A DNA stretch of 37,311 nt from Streptomyces durocortorensis (GTDB lineage: Bacteria; Actinomycetota; Actinomycetes; Streptomycetales; Streptomycetaceae): NCBI RefSeq assembly GCF_016901035.1, contig NZ_JAFEUF010000006.1, forward strand, positions 6,839 to 44,149. The letters are read 5' to 3'. The notes beneath the pieces are model-generated. The model had not been told where the DNA came from, did no database searches, and worked only from the letters and a program-made list of their open reading frames with translations. The position numbers and the translations under genes are program-made. Positions 24,476 through 32,083 of this stretch are shown here, piece after piece. Each line of letters begins with the position of its first letter. The first letter of the stretch is position 1.

Positions 24476-25260
24476 ATGCTTCACGGAGCACATCAACGTT
24501 GCCGCCATCGGTGGCGGCCGGTCCGGACTCGCCACCGCCCGCGCGCTGCTGGGCCGCGGGCTGGGGCCGGTGGCGCTGGAGGCATCCGACCGTGCGGCCG
24601 GGTCGTGGCCGCGCTACTACGACAGCCTCACGCTGTTCTCGCCGGCCCGGTACAGCTCCCTGCCCGCGATGTCGTTCCCCGGCGCCGACCGGGACCGCTA
24701 CCCGCATCGCGACGAGGTTGTGGCCTATCTCACCGCCTATGCCGACCGCCTGGACGCCGACATCCGCACCGCTCGGCGCGTCACCTCCGTACGCCGAACC
24801 GGATTTGCGTTCGGCGTGGTCCTCGAAGGTGGCGACCGGCTCAGGGCGCGGGCCGTCGTCGCGGCTTCCCTGCACCTTCGGTCGACCGCCCCGGCCGGCG
24901 CTGCCGGGTCTGGCAGAGTTCACCGGGCAGGTGCTGCATGCTGCCGACTGCCGCAGCCGCCCCCTTCGCCGGCGGCCGACTGGTGGTGGTCGGGGCCAGC
25001 AGCTCCGCGGCGCAGATCGCCGCCGAGCTCGCCGTAACCGCCCGCGTCACGCTCGCCACCCGCGGGCCGGTGCAGTTCGCCGCCCAGTGAATCCTCGGCC
25101 GGGACCTGCACTTCTGGACGGCCCGCACCGGCCTGGACGCCGCGCCTCTCGGCCGGCTTCCGGTGCGCCCTCCGGGGCAGCTCGTTCGAACTGGCTGCGT
25201 GGTGTCGGCCGGGACGCGGAGCGGATCGCCCGGCGCGTGGCCGCCCGGCTCGTGTGCCGA
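24476..25260 (+). pseudogene. Flavin monooxygenase (ArsO/CzcO-like), multiply frameshifted
   Basis: Pieces of one FMO-like protein appear in three frames in order. First: VAAIGGGRSGLATARALLGRG, quoted here as AAIGGGRSGLATARALLG, then YYDSLTLFSPARYSSLPAM and YPHRDEVVAYLTAYADRL. After a shift: PALPGLAEFTGQVLHAADC. After another: FAGGRLVVVGASSSAAQIAAE and TLATRGPVQFAAQ, where an in-frame TGA stops it, followed by ILGRDLHFWTARTGLD. The ATG at 24476 is not in the frame of the FAD motif. At least three lesions make it non-functional. It sits upstream of arsR in the same direction, where ars clusters commonly carry an intact copy. Confidence 0.82.
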
Positions 25261-25290
25261 TGACGACCCTCCCCAGGCTGGTTCGACGTG

Positions 25291-25314
25291 TGTCAACATA
25301 GACTTATGTCGAAC
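25291..25314. promoter_or_regulatory. ArsR operator candidate, copy 2 (overlaps arsR start)
   Basis: An imperfect palindrome centred on GACT: CAACATA-GACT-TATGTCG. The arsR ATG (25306) lies inside its right arm, so a bound repressor would cover the translation start of its own gene. This suggests autoregulation and a very short or absent 5' leader. Confidence 0.6.
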
Positions 25315-25680
25315 GTGCAGGAGCTGCCGCTACTCGAACCCACCGGTGGCCAGGGTGTGGTGCCGTGCTGCCCGCCGCTGACCGAGCGCCCCATGAGTGC
25401 CCCGGAGGCCGAAACCGCGGCGCGGATGTTCAAGGCGCTCGGTGACCCGGTGCGGCTGCGGCTCTTCTCCGCCGTCGCCTCGCACGAGGGCGGGGAGGCG
25501 TGCGTGTGCGACATCTCCGACGTCGGCGTGTCCCAGCCCACCGTCTCCCACCACCTGAAGAAGCTCAAGGAGGCCGGTCTGCTCACCTCCGAGCGGCGCG
25601 GCACCTGGGTGTACTACCGGGTCGAGCCGTCGGTGCTCGCCGCGATGGGCCAGTTGCTGGCCATGCCGGCCGCGGCCTGA
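25306..25680 (+). CDS. arsR: ArsR-family arsenite-responsive repressor
   Basis: Winged-helix repressor of the ArsR/SmtB family, 124 residues, with MFKALGDPVRLRLFSAVAS, DISDVGVSQPTVSHHLKKL and SERRGTWVYYRVEP. Four cysteines are placed to bind As(III): C21-C22 (VVPCCPPL) in the N-terminal tail and C66, C68 (ACVCDIS) at the helix before the reader helix. The paired N-terminal cysteines plus one in the winged-helix domain recall the Corynebacterium-type ArsR site. The ATG at 25306 is preferred to the GTG at 25288 although no ribosome-binding site precedes it, because the operator covers this position. It is followed by the arsN-type gene after 27 bases. Confidence 0.9.
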   Translation: MSNVQELPLLEPTGGQGVVPCCPPLTERPMSAPEAETAARMFKALGDPVRLRLFSAVASHEGGEACVCDISDVGVSQPTVSHHLKKLKEAGLLTSERRGTWVYYRVEPSVLAAMGQLLAMPAAA

Positions 25681-25707
25681 CAACCGGACGGACAGGGGGC
25701 GGGTGCG

Positions 25708-26214
25708 GTGGGCGGGGCACTGAGTGTGATGGTCGTGCCACTGGCGGCAGAGCACGCCGAGCAGGTGCTGGCGATCTACCAGGCGGGGGTCGACGAAGGG
25801 AACGCCACCTTCGAGACCACCGCCCCGGCGTGGGAAGCGTTCGACGCGGCGAAGCTGCCCGAGCACCGCTTCGCCGCCGTCGAGGCGAACGGGAAGGTGC
25901 TGGGGTGGGTCGCGGCGAGCCGGGTTTCCGACCGGTGCTCGTACGCGGGGGTGGTCGAGCACTCCGTCTACGTCCATCCGGCGGCCCGCGGTCGCGGGAT
26001 CGCTGCCACCCTGCTCAGGGCGCTGATCGAATCGACCGAGCGGGCCGGTATCTGGACCGTCCAGTCCGGGATCTTCCCCGAGAACGCCGCCAGCCTCGCC
26101 GTGCATCAGCGGGCCGGCTTCCGGGTCATCGGCACGCGGGAGCGGATCGGGCGCCATCACGGCGTCTGGCGCGATGTCCTCCTTCTCGAGCGCCGCAGCC
26201 CGGCCATCACTTGA
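25708..26214 (+). CDS. arsN: GNAT acetyltransferase, ArsN/Pat type
   Basis: N-acetyltransferase of the phosphinothricin acetyltransferase-like group, 168 residues. YQAGVDEGNATFETTAPAWE near the start and the acetyl-CoA motif VHPAARGRGIAATLLRALI are typical, as are the C-terminal GFRVIGTRERIGRHHGVWRDV segments. ArsN1 proteins in ars operons acetylate arsinothricin, an organoarsenical glutamate analogue, and can also act on phosphinothricin. The link with arsR (27 bases away, same strand) supports ArsN, but the exact substrate needs testing. The GTG at 25708 follows AGGGGG; an ATG at 25729 is the alternative. Confidence 0.82.
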   Translation: MGGALSVMVVPLAAEHAEQVLAIYQAGVDEGNATFETTAPAWEAFDAAKLPEHRFAAVEANGKVLGWVAASRVSDRCSYAGVVEHSVYVHPAARGRGIAATLLRALIESTERAGIWTVQSGIFPENAASLAVHQRAGFRVIGTRERIGRHHGVWRDVLLLERRSPAIT

Positions 26215-26217
26215 GCG

Positions 26218-26914
26218 TCAGCTCGGCTGTGCGATCTCGTGTGCGGCATCGCGGGCAGGGCGACCGACGCCGATGAGTGGGGCTGACGCCGGGCCGGTCC
26301 GGTCGCCATGGCCGAGCAGGTTCAGCCGCGGCCGGCTCAGAGCCCGGGTGCCGGCGGTGGGTAGGGCTTCGTCACCGGCCACGCGGGAAGCGGTGATGCC
26401 GGCCTCCGGCGCGGCGGCGATCATCTCCTGTGCCAGACAGGGCTCGGTGGCGAACTGCACCGTCTCGGGTATGCCAGCGGCGTTCGGGGTCATGGGACCA
26501 GGATGCTCGGGCAGGTAGAGCCGACGGTTGATCAGGACCCGTCCCCGCTCGGTGGCCAAGTCGAGGAACACCCCGACCTGGGCGTTCTCGATGCGTCCCG
26601 CAGTGCCGGTGCACGGCCGCTGCACTCCCGCCGAAGCCCGGCCCTTCTTCAGGAAGCCGGTCTCGTCGAGCACGGGAACGCCGTCAGCACCGAGGTATTC
26701 GACGGCGTAGGCACGCAGGTCATCGCGGACGGCATCGGCGTCCCAACAGGCGCTGTATCGGCCCGGGCTGGGTGCGGCCGGCCTGTTCGGCCAGTTGCCA
26801 ACCGTTCTTCCGCTCGACGCTCGACAGTCGTCCGAGCAGGTAGGTGCGGGCCGTGGCCCGGGGTTCAACTCGCCCGAACCGGCCTGCGATCCGGACCGTG
26901 ACTTGGCCGGACAT
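26218..26914 (-). pseudogene. IS701-family transposase remnant
   Basis: Decayed IS701-type DDE transposase in two frames. [19 protein letters not shown] and [16 protein letters not shown] are the N-terminal signature; after a frameshift come [59 protein letters not shown] and [15 protein letters not shown]. The rest, [20 protein letters not shown], is degenerate and ends early (family about 400 residues). No terminal repeats were identified. It separates the arsR-arsN pair from the rest of the ars island. Confidence 0.8.
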
Positions 26915-27046
26915 CGCCCGCCAGCGGGTCGGGTCTCGCTGTGGCCTGCGGCCACCACCGCACGCTCTTCAGGAGTCCGCACAACCGCCGATGATCACGC
27001 GGTGGCCGCACGCGTCGTCAGCCGGGTCCGTTGCGAGATCGCCACA

Positions 27047-27550
27047 TCAGACCGGGTTACCAGAGGCTCCGTCGCCCTCGACATTGGCCACCATCGTGCG
27101 AAGTACCTTCAGCGCGGCCACGTACTCCTCGTCGCTGATCCCCTTGTGGACTACGGCGCGTACCTCGGTCGCCAACTTACGAAGCCGCGCTCTGGCGGCC
27201 TCCCCGGCATCCGTGAGGTGCAGGCGCTGCCTGTCGTCGATCCGCAGCCATGCGCGGTGGAGCAACTGGTCGACGACCCCGGCGATTTCGTGGGGGCCGT
27301 CGGCAAGGTGCGTCAACTGGGCGACGACTTCCTCGCGGCTCGGAGCCGCAGGGCCGCCGTTGACACGGTTGAGTACCCAGTACTGCGGCTGCGTGACGTC
27401 AAGCTTGGCCATCGCGTCACGCAGATGCCGAGTGACGGCCGCGTGTACCAAGCCACTCCAGTATCCGATCGGCTGAGTGGCCAGCATGTCATCGGTGGCG
27501 GCCGGGTTCGCCGGTGCCTGGTCAGTGGTCGTACCCATCAGCGATTCCAT
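27047..27550 (-). CDS. MarR-family transcriptional regulator
   Basis: MarR-type winged-helix protein, 167 residues, with dimerisation helix YWSGLVHAAVTRHLRDAMAK, recognition region (TQPQYWVLNRVNGGPAAPSR, VVAQLTHLADGPHEIAGVVD) and the wing (RAWLRIDDRQRLHLTDAGE). It probably represses a neighbouring gene in response to a small molecule; no obvious target is intact next to it. The ATG at 27550 or the ATG four codons later (27538) may be the start; neither has a strong ribosome-binding site. A role in arsenic resistance is not implied by its sequence. Confidence 0.78.
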   Translation of the reverse strand: MESLMGTTTDQAPANPAATDDMLATQPIGYWSGLVHAAVTRHLRDAMAKLDVTQPQYWVLNRVNGGPAAPSREEVVAQLTHLADGPHEIAGVVDQLLHRAWLRIDDRQRLHLTDAGEAARARLRKLATEVRAVVHKGISDEEYVAALKVLRTMVANVEGDGASGNPV

Positions 27551-27651
27551 GATCGCGACGCTACGTTTTCTCCGGAGCGCTGAACCACCGGAATGAACTA
27601 TTCACTGCAACTCGCCCTGGCTGTGCGCCGGAACGCCGACCACCGTCATCC

Positions 27652-28170
27652 TCAGGGTCGCCGCAGCCTCACGACACCCCGCCCGGCCCGACGCGGTGAC
27701 GGCCGACGACCGCTCGCCCCCGCGGTCAGCGGGTCGATCACGAAACCGCAGTGGAGTGTTGGGACGGCGGGAGGGAAGGGCCGCGTCCAGGTGCCGGTGG
27801 CGCTGATGACCGCACGGGCTCGCCAGGTGCCCGCGTCGGCCTCGACCCGGAGTCTCGCGCCGCCGCGGCGCACGGCGCCCGCGCGGGCGCCGTGCAGGAC
27901 GGTCAGTTCGTAGCGCTTCTCGCAGTCGGTGGGGTGGTGCACCACGTGCCCGGCTTCCGGGTACCTCCCGCCCGGCTGGGCGGGCATGGGCCGTCCGGGC
28001 AGCGAGGAATCGGCGGCCGGGGAGAACAGGTGCAGCGAGTCCCGCATGTGCTGCCGGGAGGACCTGCCCGGCGTCGCCTCCGCGTCCAGGATGACGAAGT
28101 CGAGGTCGCGTCGGGGCACGTGGTAGCCGGTGGCGAGCCCAGCCTGGCCGCCGTCGACCACCACATCTGC
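27652..28170 (-). pseudogene. Flavin monooxygenase (ArsO-like), truncated and degenerate
   Basis: Third monooxygenase copy of the island. The FAD motif reads VVVDGGQAGLATGYH, with Asp where the first glycine of GxGxxG should be. Then come DSLHLFSPAADSSLPGRPM, RYPEAGHVV and ARAVISATGTWTRPFPPAV. About half the usual length (350-400 residues) is missing, including the NADP-binding motif; the end is Arg-rich and unrelated. It follows acr3 with almost no gap, as the intact gene does in many Streptomyces ars operons. There is no ATG; a GTG near 28158 might have served. Confidence 0.78.
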
Positions 28171-28178
28171 GTCCTGGG

Positions 28179-29291
28179 TCAGGGGGCCGTCGTCACCGTG
28201 CCGGGGGCGAACCTCCTTCGCCAGGCGAGCGCGACGTAGACCAGGCCGATCAGCACCGGGACTTCGATGAGCGGGCCGACGACTCCGGACAGCGCCTGAC
28301 CGGAGGTGACGCCGAAGGTGGCGATGGCGACCGCGATGGCCAGTTCGAAGTTGTTGCCCGCTGCGGTGAACGCCAGCGTCGTGGTGCGGTCGTACGCCAG
28401 GCCCAGGCCCTTGCCGAGCAGGAACGTGCCGAAGAACATGACGGCGAAGTAGACCAGCAGTGGCAGAGCGATCCGCACCACGTCCAACGGCTGCGAGGTG
28501 ATGGTCTTCCCCTGCAGGGCGAAGAGGATGACGATGGTGAACAGCAGCCCGTACAGGGCCCAGGGGCCGATCTTCGGCAGGAACCTCTGCTCGTAGGTGT
28601 CGCGGCCCATCTTCTGCTCGCCGATACGGCGGGTGAGGAAGCCGGCCAGCAGCGGGATGCCGAGGAAGATGACGACGTTCAGGGCGATGTGCCACACAGA
28701 CACATCGAGGCCCTGGCCGTCACCGAGGTTCATCCACCGGGGCAGCAGGTCGAGGTAGAACCAGCCCAGCAGGCCGAACGCGAACACCTGGAACACCGAG
28801 TTCAGCGCGACCAGGACGGCGGCGGCCTCGCGGTCACCGCAGGCGAGGTCGTTCCAGATGATGACCATGGCGATGCACCGGGCGAGGCCGACGATGATCA
28901 GGCCGGTGCGGTATTCGGGCAGGTCAGGCAGGAAGATCCACGCCAGGGCGAACATCACCGCCGGGCCGACGATCCAGTTGATGACCAGCGAGGAGACCAG
29001 CAGCTTGCGGTCGCCGGTCACACGGTCGAGCCGGTCGTAGCGGACCTTCGCCAGGACCGGGTACATCATGACCAGCAGGCCGAGCGCGATCGGCAGGGAG
29101 ATCCCGCCGATCTCGATCTTCGCGAGCGCGTCGTTCATCCCCGGGATGAGGCGGCCCAGGCCCAGGCCGACGGCCATGGCGAGCAGGATCCACACCGCGA
29201 GGTAACGGTCGAGGGTGGAGAGCTTCTTGACGATCGAGTCGTCCCCACCGCCGGCCGGAGCGGGGACGGTGGTGGGCTCGGTGGAGGTCAC
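28179..29291 (-). CDS. acr3: Arsenite efflux permease Acr3
   Basis: Arsenite/H+ antiporter of the ACR3 (bile/arsenite/riboflavin transporter) superfamily, with about ten membrane helices and 370 residues. Conserved features: the motif GLARCIAMVIIWNDLACGD with C139, the cysteine essential in characterised Acr3 proteins, and FTAAGNNFELAIAVAIATFG. It pumps As(III) out after arsenate is reduced by ArsC. The start overlaps the arsR stop by four bases (ATGA), so the two are translationally coupled. The broken monooxygenase follows directly. Confidence 0.93.
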   Translation of the reverse strand: MTSTEPTTVPAPAGGGDDSIVKKLSTLDRYLAVWILLAMAVGLGLGRLIPGMNDALAKIEIGGISLPIALGLLVMMYPVLAKVRYDRLDRVTGDRKLLVSSLVINWIVGPAVMFALAWIFLPDLPEYRTGLIIVGLARCIAMVIIWNDLACGDREAAAVLVALNSVFQVFAFGLLGWFYLDLLPRWMNLGDGQGLDVSVWHIALNVVIFLGIPLLAGFLTRRIGEQKMGRDTYEQRFLPKIGPWALYGLLFTIVILFALQGKTITSQPLDVVRIALPLLVYFAVMFFGTFLLGKGLGLAYDRTTTLAFTAAGNNFELAIAVAIATFGVTSGQALSGVVGPLIEVPVLIGLVYVALAWRRRFAPGTVTTAP

Positions 29292-29596
29292 GGGCAGGCC
29301 CTCTTGTTCTCGGTGGCGGTGCGGGCGGAGTCGGCCAGTGCGGCGAACTGCTCGGACAGCCCGGCCAGGACCTCGGGCTTGAGCTTGTAGTAGGTGAAGC
29401 GGCCGCAGGGCTCGGTCTCCACGATCCCGGCCTCGCGCAGCACCTTCATGTGGTTGGACAAGTTGGTCTGCCTGGCTCCGGTCTCCTCGACCAGGTGCGT
29501 CGTGCAGAGCGTCTCGCGCGCGAGCAGGGTCACGATCTGGAGGCGGAGCGGATCGCCCAGCACCCGGATCACATCAGGATCGACTGAAGTCAGCAT
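29288..29596 (-). CDS. arsR: ArsR-family repressor of the acr3 operon
   Basis: Small ArsR/SmtB repressor, 102 residues: DVIRVLGDPLRLQIVTLLA, TGARQTNLSNHMKVLREAG (recognition helix) and CGRFTYYKLKPE (wing). The usual ELCVCDL metal motif at the recognition-helix base is replaced by ETLCTTHL with one cysteine (C31); a second cysteine is C64 (EPCGR) in the wing, and C101 lies at the end. These could form a different As(III) site. It is first in the leftward operon arsR-acr3-(broken monooxygenase) and divergent from arsC. Confidence 0.9.
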   Translation of the reverse strand: MLTSVDPDVIRVLGDPLRLQIVTLLARETLCTTHLVEETGARQTNLSNHMKVLREAGIVETEPCGRFTYYKLKPEVLAGLSEQFAALADSARTATENKRACP

Positions 29597-29692
29597 GCAC
29601 TGATACTCTCACATCATCACCCGCTGATACCAGCGGGAGCTGAAGTCATTGGCGGGCCGGGTTCCGCCATGCGACGAGAGAGAGCGATCACC
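29597..29692. promoter_or_regulatory. Divergent arsR2/arsC operator-promoter
   Basis: A 96-base gap, AT-richer than its surroundings. CTGATAC occurs at 29600-29606 and 29624-29630, and the second copy lies in the inverted repeat CCGCTG-ATAC-CAGCGG (29621-29636). These are the best candidates for binding of the adjacent ArsR, which would control both arsR-acr3 and arsC. They differ from the operators at the other arsR. Confidence 0.5.
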
Positions 29693-30115
29693 ATGGCCGA
29701 CAAGCCGTCCGTCCTGTTCGTCTGCGTCCACAATGCCGGCCGCTCCCAGATGGCCGCCGCGTGGCTGACCCATCTGGCCGGAGATCGCGTCGAGGTCCGC
29801 TCCGCCGGCTCCAACCCGGGCGCCGCCGTGAATCCGGCCGCAGTCGAGGCCATGGCCGAGGTCGGCATCGACATCTCCCAGGAGGCGCCGAAGATCCTCA
29901 CCGTCGACGCGGTCCGCGAGTCGGACGTCTGCATCACCATGGGCTGTGGAGACACCTGCCCCGTCTTCCCCGGCAAGCGCTACCTCGACTGGAAGCTGGA
30001 GGACCCGGCCGGCCAGGGTGTCGACGCCGTCCGCCCGATCCGCGACGAGATCAAGACCCTCGTCGAGGGCCTGATCGCCGAGATCGCCCCGGCGAAGCCG
30101 GAGGCGACGGCGTGA
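29693..30115 (+). CDS. arsC: Thioredoxin-linked arsenate reductase
   Basis: Arsenate reductase of the low-molecular-weight phosphatase fold, 140 residues. The P-loop C11-VHNAGR-S (CX5R) attacks arsenate; C80, C85 and C89 ([15 protein letters not shown]) provide the resolving cysteines used by thioredoxin-coupled enzymes. Product arsenite is exported by Acr3, encoded on the other strand. The ATG at 29693 is preferred because the sequence [16 protein letters not shown] is the family start; an ATG eight codons upstream is possible. Its 3' end overlaps the broken trxB by four bases. Confidence 0.93.
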   Translation: MADKPSVLFVCVHNAGRSQMAAAWLTHLAGDRVEVRSAGSNPGAAVNPAAVEAMAEVGIDISQEAPKILTVDAVRESDVCITMGCGDTCPVFPGKRYLDWKLEDPAGQGVDAVRPIRDEIKTLVEGLIAEIAPAKPEATA

Positions 30116-30329
30116 GCGAGATACGCGAGGTCGTCATCATCGGCTCCGGCCCCGCCGGATACACCGCCGCCCTCTACACCGCCCGCGCCCAGCTGAGGCC
30201 ACTGCTGTTCGGCAGCAGTGTCATCGTCGGCGGCTCCCTCACGACCACCACCGAGGTCGAGAACTTTCCCGGTTTCCCCGACGGCGTCGACGGGCCGGTC
30301 CTGATGGAGAACATCTCGGTCGGTCCTGA
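30112..30329 (+). pseudogene. Thioredoxin reductase (trxB/arsT), N-terminal fragment
   Basis: The first about 70 residues match bacterial thioredoxin reductase: [21 protein letters not shown], given in part as [17 protein letters not shown], and [21 protein letters not shown]. The family is about 320 residues with a CxxC centre; both the NADPH domain and CxxC are missing. Similarity stops at about 30329, precisely where repeat copy A begins. The start overlaps arsC by four bases, so this was the arsenic-linked reductase that regenerates thioredoxin for ArsC. Confidence 0.85.
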
Positions 30330-30505
30330 CGGAGTTTGGTGGACGCGAAACGGGACAATCCGGACCGTCAGGTTCGTCTGAGCTTCCTCGGCTGAACAAG
30401 ATCGTTCAGCTGGGGTGTGCCGGCCGATTCTCCGTACTGTGCGCGCTCGAGCGGCGAGAAGACCTGCGCGGTGCGGACCTCAATGCGGTCGAACGAACTT
30501 ACGAC
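30330..30505 (+). repeat. Junction repeat, copy A
   Basis: From CGGAGTTTGGTGGAC onwards this sequence matches copy B at 36941 without gaps for 66 bases (about 50 identities). After some unalignable bases it matches again (TGCGCGGTGCGGACCT against TGCGCAGTACGGACCT, then ATCGAAC-like), with a net 5-base offset. It begins where trxB similarity ends. Probably the end of a mobile element I cannot name. Confidence 0.65.
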
Positions 30506-30539
30506 GGATGCGGCAAGTGCCTGCTCGGAGTGCGGCGGC

Positions 30540-30924
30540 TGTCGCGCGTGAAGCTGGCGACGTCTTCGCCTGAGCGCCAGTGCGAGCATGTGCTCACGGC
30601 CGCCGCCGTCGGGGCCTGCACCATCGGCTGGGCGGACGACTGGGAGGTCTCCGGCGACCGGCCTGTACGCCGCCGTGTGGTTTCCGGGACTGGTGTGCCG
30701 CGCCGGGACGGGAGCTCGACGCTCTCGAGGCTGAACCATGGCGGCAGCCCGGCATGGTCCGGCGGCCGACCGGCGAGACGGTCGCCGACCGTTGGTTCCG
30801 TGCAGCGGATGTACAGGCGCTGAAGGAAATCCTGATCGACTTCGGCGTACGGGTGACACTCTTCCCGGCCAGGGCTCCCGTTCGCTGGGTGCCCGGTTTC
30901 CTTCACGGCCCCGAGCAGGACTGA
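30540..30924 (+). pseudogene. Unrecognised frameshifted gene
   Basis: Coding-like pieces in successive frames: LTAAAVGACTIGWADDWEV, then AAVWFPGLVCRAG, then LDALEAEPWRQPGMVRRPTG and VADRWFRAADVQALKEILID with FGVRVTLFPARAP and a stop at 30924. The composition and the continuity suggest one decayed gene with two frameshifts. I do not recognise the family. Confidence 0.3.
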
Positions 30925-30931
30925 GCTGGGG

Positions 30932-31093
30932 ATGGCGCCCGGCCGGCACCGACCGGTTGAGAGCGGCGGCGACGCTGCGCGCCTGCTCGCCAACGCCCCG
31001 CGGTTGGAGGAGGCCGCGGCCCGGATGCGGGAGGCATGGCAGACCTCGCCGACGAGATGTGGTTACCGGACAGAGCTGCCGCTGCCGAAGTGA
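30932..31093 (+). CDS. Possible small ORF or gene end
   Basis: A 53-codon frame beginning ATG: DAARLLANAPRLEEAAARMR and EAWQTSPTRCGYRTELPLPK. The helical, alanine-rich sequence looks like real coding, perhaps the C-terminal end of a lost gene. GGGG precedes the ATG. Not recognised; 31094-31267 holds nothing I can support. Confidence 0.25.
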   Translation: MAPGRHRPVESGGDAARLLANAPRLEEAAARMREAWQTSPTRCGYRTELPLPK

Positions 31094-31267
31094 ATCGGGC
31101 ATCTGCGCCAAGGGTGACGGGTCCCCGTTCGGCCGGTCAGCGCCCTTCCGTGCCGCCAGACTCCGAGGAGGGAACGCTCCGGTGGAGCGTGGGTACGGGC
31201 GATACGGGGCGGGCGTGATCGAGCGGGGTAAGACCGATCGTGCCGCCCCGGGGGAGACGGGGCTGGG

Positions 31268-32083
31268 TTGACCGATCACGGTGTCCATCGCGCATACAAG
31301 GCGACGGGAGGCGCGCCGGGTGGGCGACGGCCCGGCGACGACCAACGCCGGGACACTGGGCCGGTGCGCGCGGTGCCGCGGCACGTGGCCTGCGTGATGG
31401 ACGGCAACGGCCGCTGGGCCAAGCGGCGTTCGCTTCCACGGACGGCGGGCCATCGGGCTGCCGAAGCCACCGTCATCGACATCATCGAGGCGGCTCGGGC
31501 GGCCGGAGTCGAGTGGCTCAGCCTGTACGCCTTCTCCACCGAGAACTGGAACCGCCCCGGCACCGAGGTCGACTACCTGATGCGCCTGGTCCGCCGGGTT
31601 GTGCGCAAGCACGCACCCCTGCTGCTCGCCCGCGGCATCCGCTGCCGTTTCCTCGGAGCCGCCGACCCACGCATCCCCCGGGAGCTGGCCCAGGATTTCG
31701 ACGACCTTGCGGCGCTGACCGCCGACAACCGGGGGATGACGCTCACCGTCGCCTTTGACCACGGCGGGCGCCGAGACATCGTCGAAGCCGCCAGATCGCT
31801 GATCCGTAACGGGACGCAAGCCGACGACGTGACCGAGCGGCTTTTCGCGGACCACCTGCCGTTTCCCGACACCCCCGACGTCGACCTCGTCATCCGCACC
31901 TCCGGCGAGCAGCGGATCTCCAACTTCATGCTCTGGCAGGTCGCCTACGCCGAGTGGGTCTTTCCCGCCGTGCTCTGGCCGGACTTCCGGGCCCCTGACT
32001 TCCTCACCTGCCTGCACACCTACCGGTGCCGTGACCGCCGCTTCGGCGGCATCCCGCCCCAGATGAACGGAGACCTGTCATGA
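31268..32083 (+). CDS. cis-Prenyltransferase (UppS-like)
   Basis: Undecaprenyl-diphosphate-synthase-type enzyme adding isopentenyl units in cis to an allylic diphosphate. Conserved features: VMDGNGRWAKRR (catalytic D45), TAGHRAAEAT, LYAFSTENWNRP, RTSGEQRISNFMLWQ and YAEWVFPAVLWPDF, with RCRDRRFGGI near the end. AFDHGGRRDI replaces the more usual N-Y-G-G-R. From the TTG at 31268 it has 271 residues; about 30 N-terminal residues are Gly/Arg-rich and unconserved, so a GTG near 31364 is also possible. It overlaps the next gene by four bases (ATGA), so the two should act together. Streptomyces normally has housekeeping cis-prenyltransferases elsewhere; this copy is likely specialised. Product length is unknown. 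Confidence 0.88.
   Translation: MTDHGVHRAYKATGGAPGGRRPGDDQRRDTGPVRAVPRHVACVMDGNGRWAKRRSLPRTAGHRAAEATVIDIIEAARAAGVEWLSLYAFSTENWNRPGTEVDYLMRLVRRVVRKHAPLLLARGIRCRFLGAADPRIPRELAQDFDDLAALTADNRGMTLTVAFDHGGRRDIVEAARSLIRNGTQADDVTERLFADHLPFPDTPDVDLVIRTSGEQRISNFMLWQVAYAEWVFPAVLWPDFRAPDFLTCLHTYRCRDRRFGGIPPQMNGDLS

Noticed and set aside
30368-32017. A 549-codon open frame on the minus strand
   Set aside because: It runs antisense through uppS and the repeat, has typical high-GC shadow composition and no recognisable domain.
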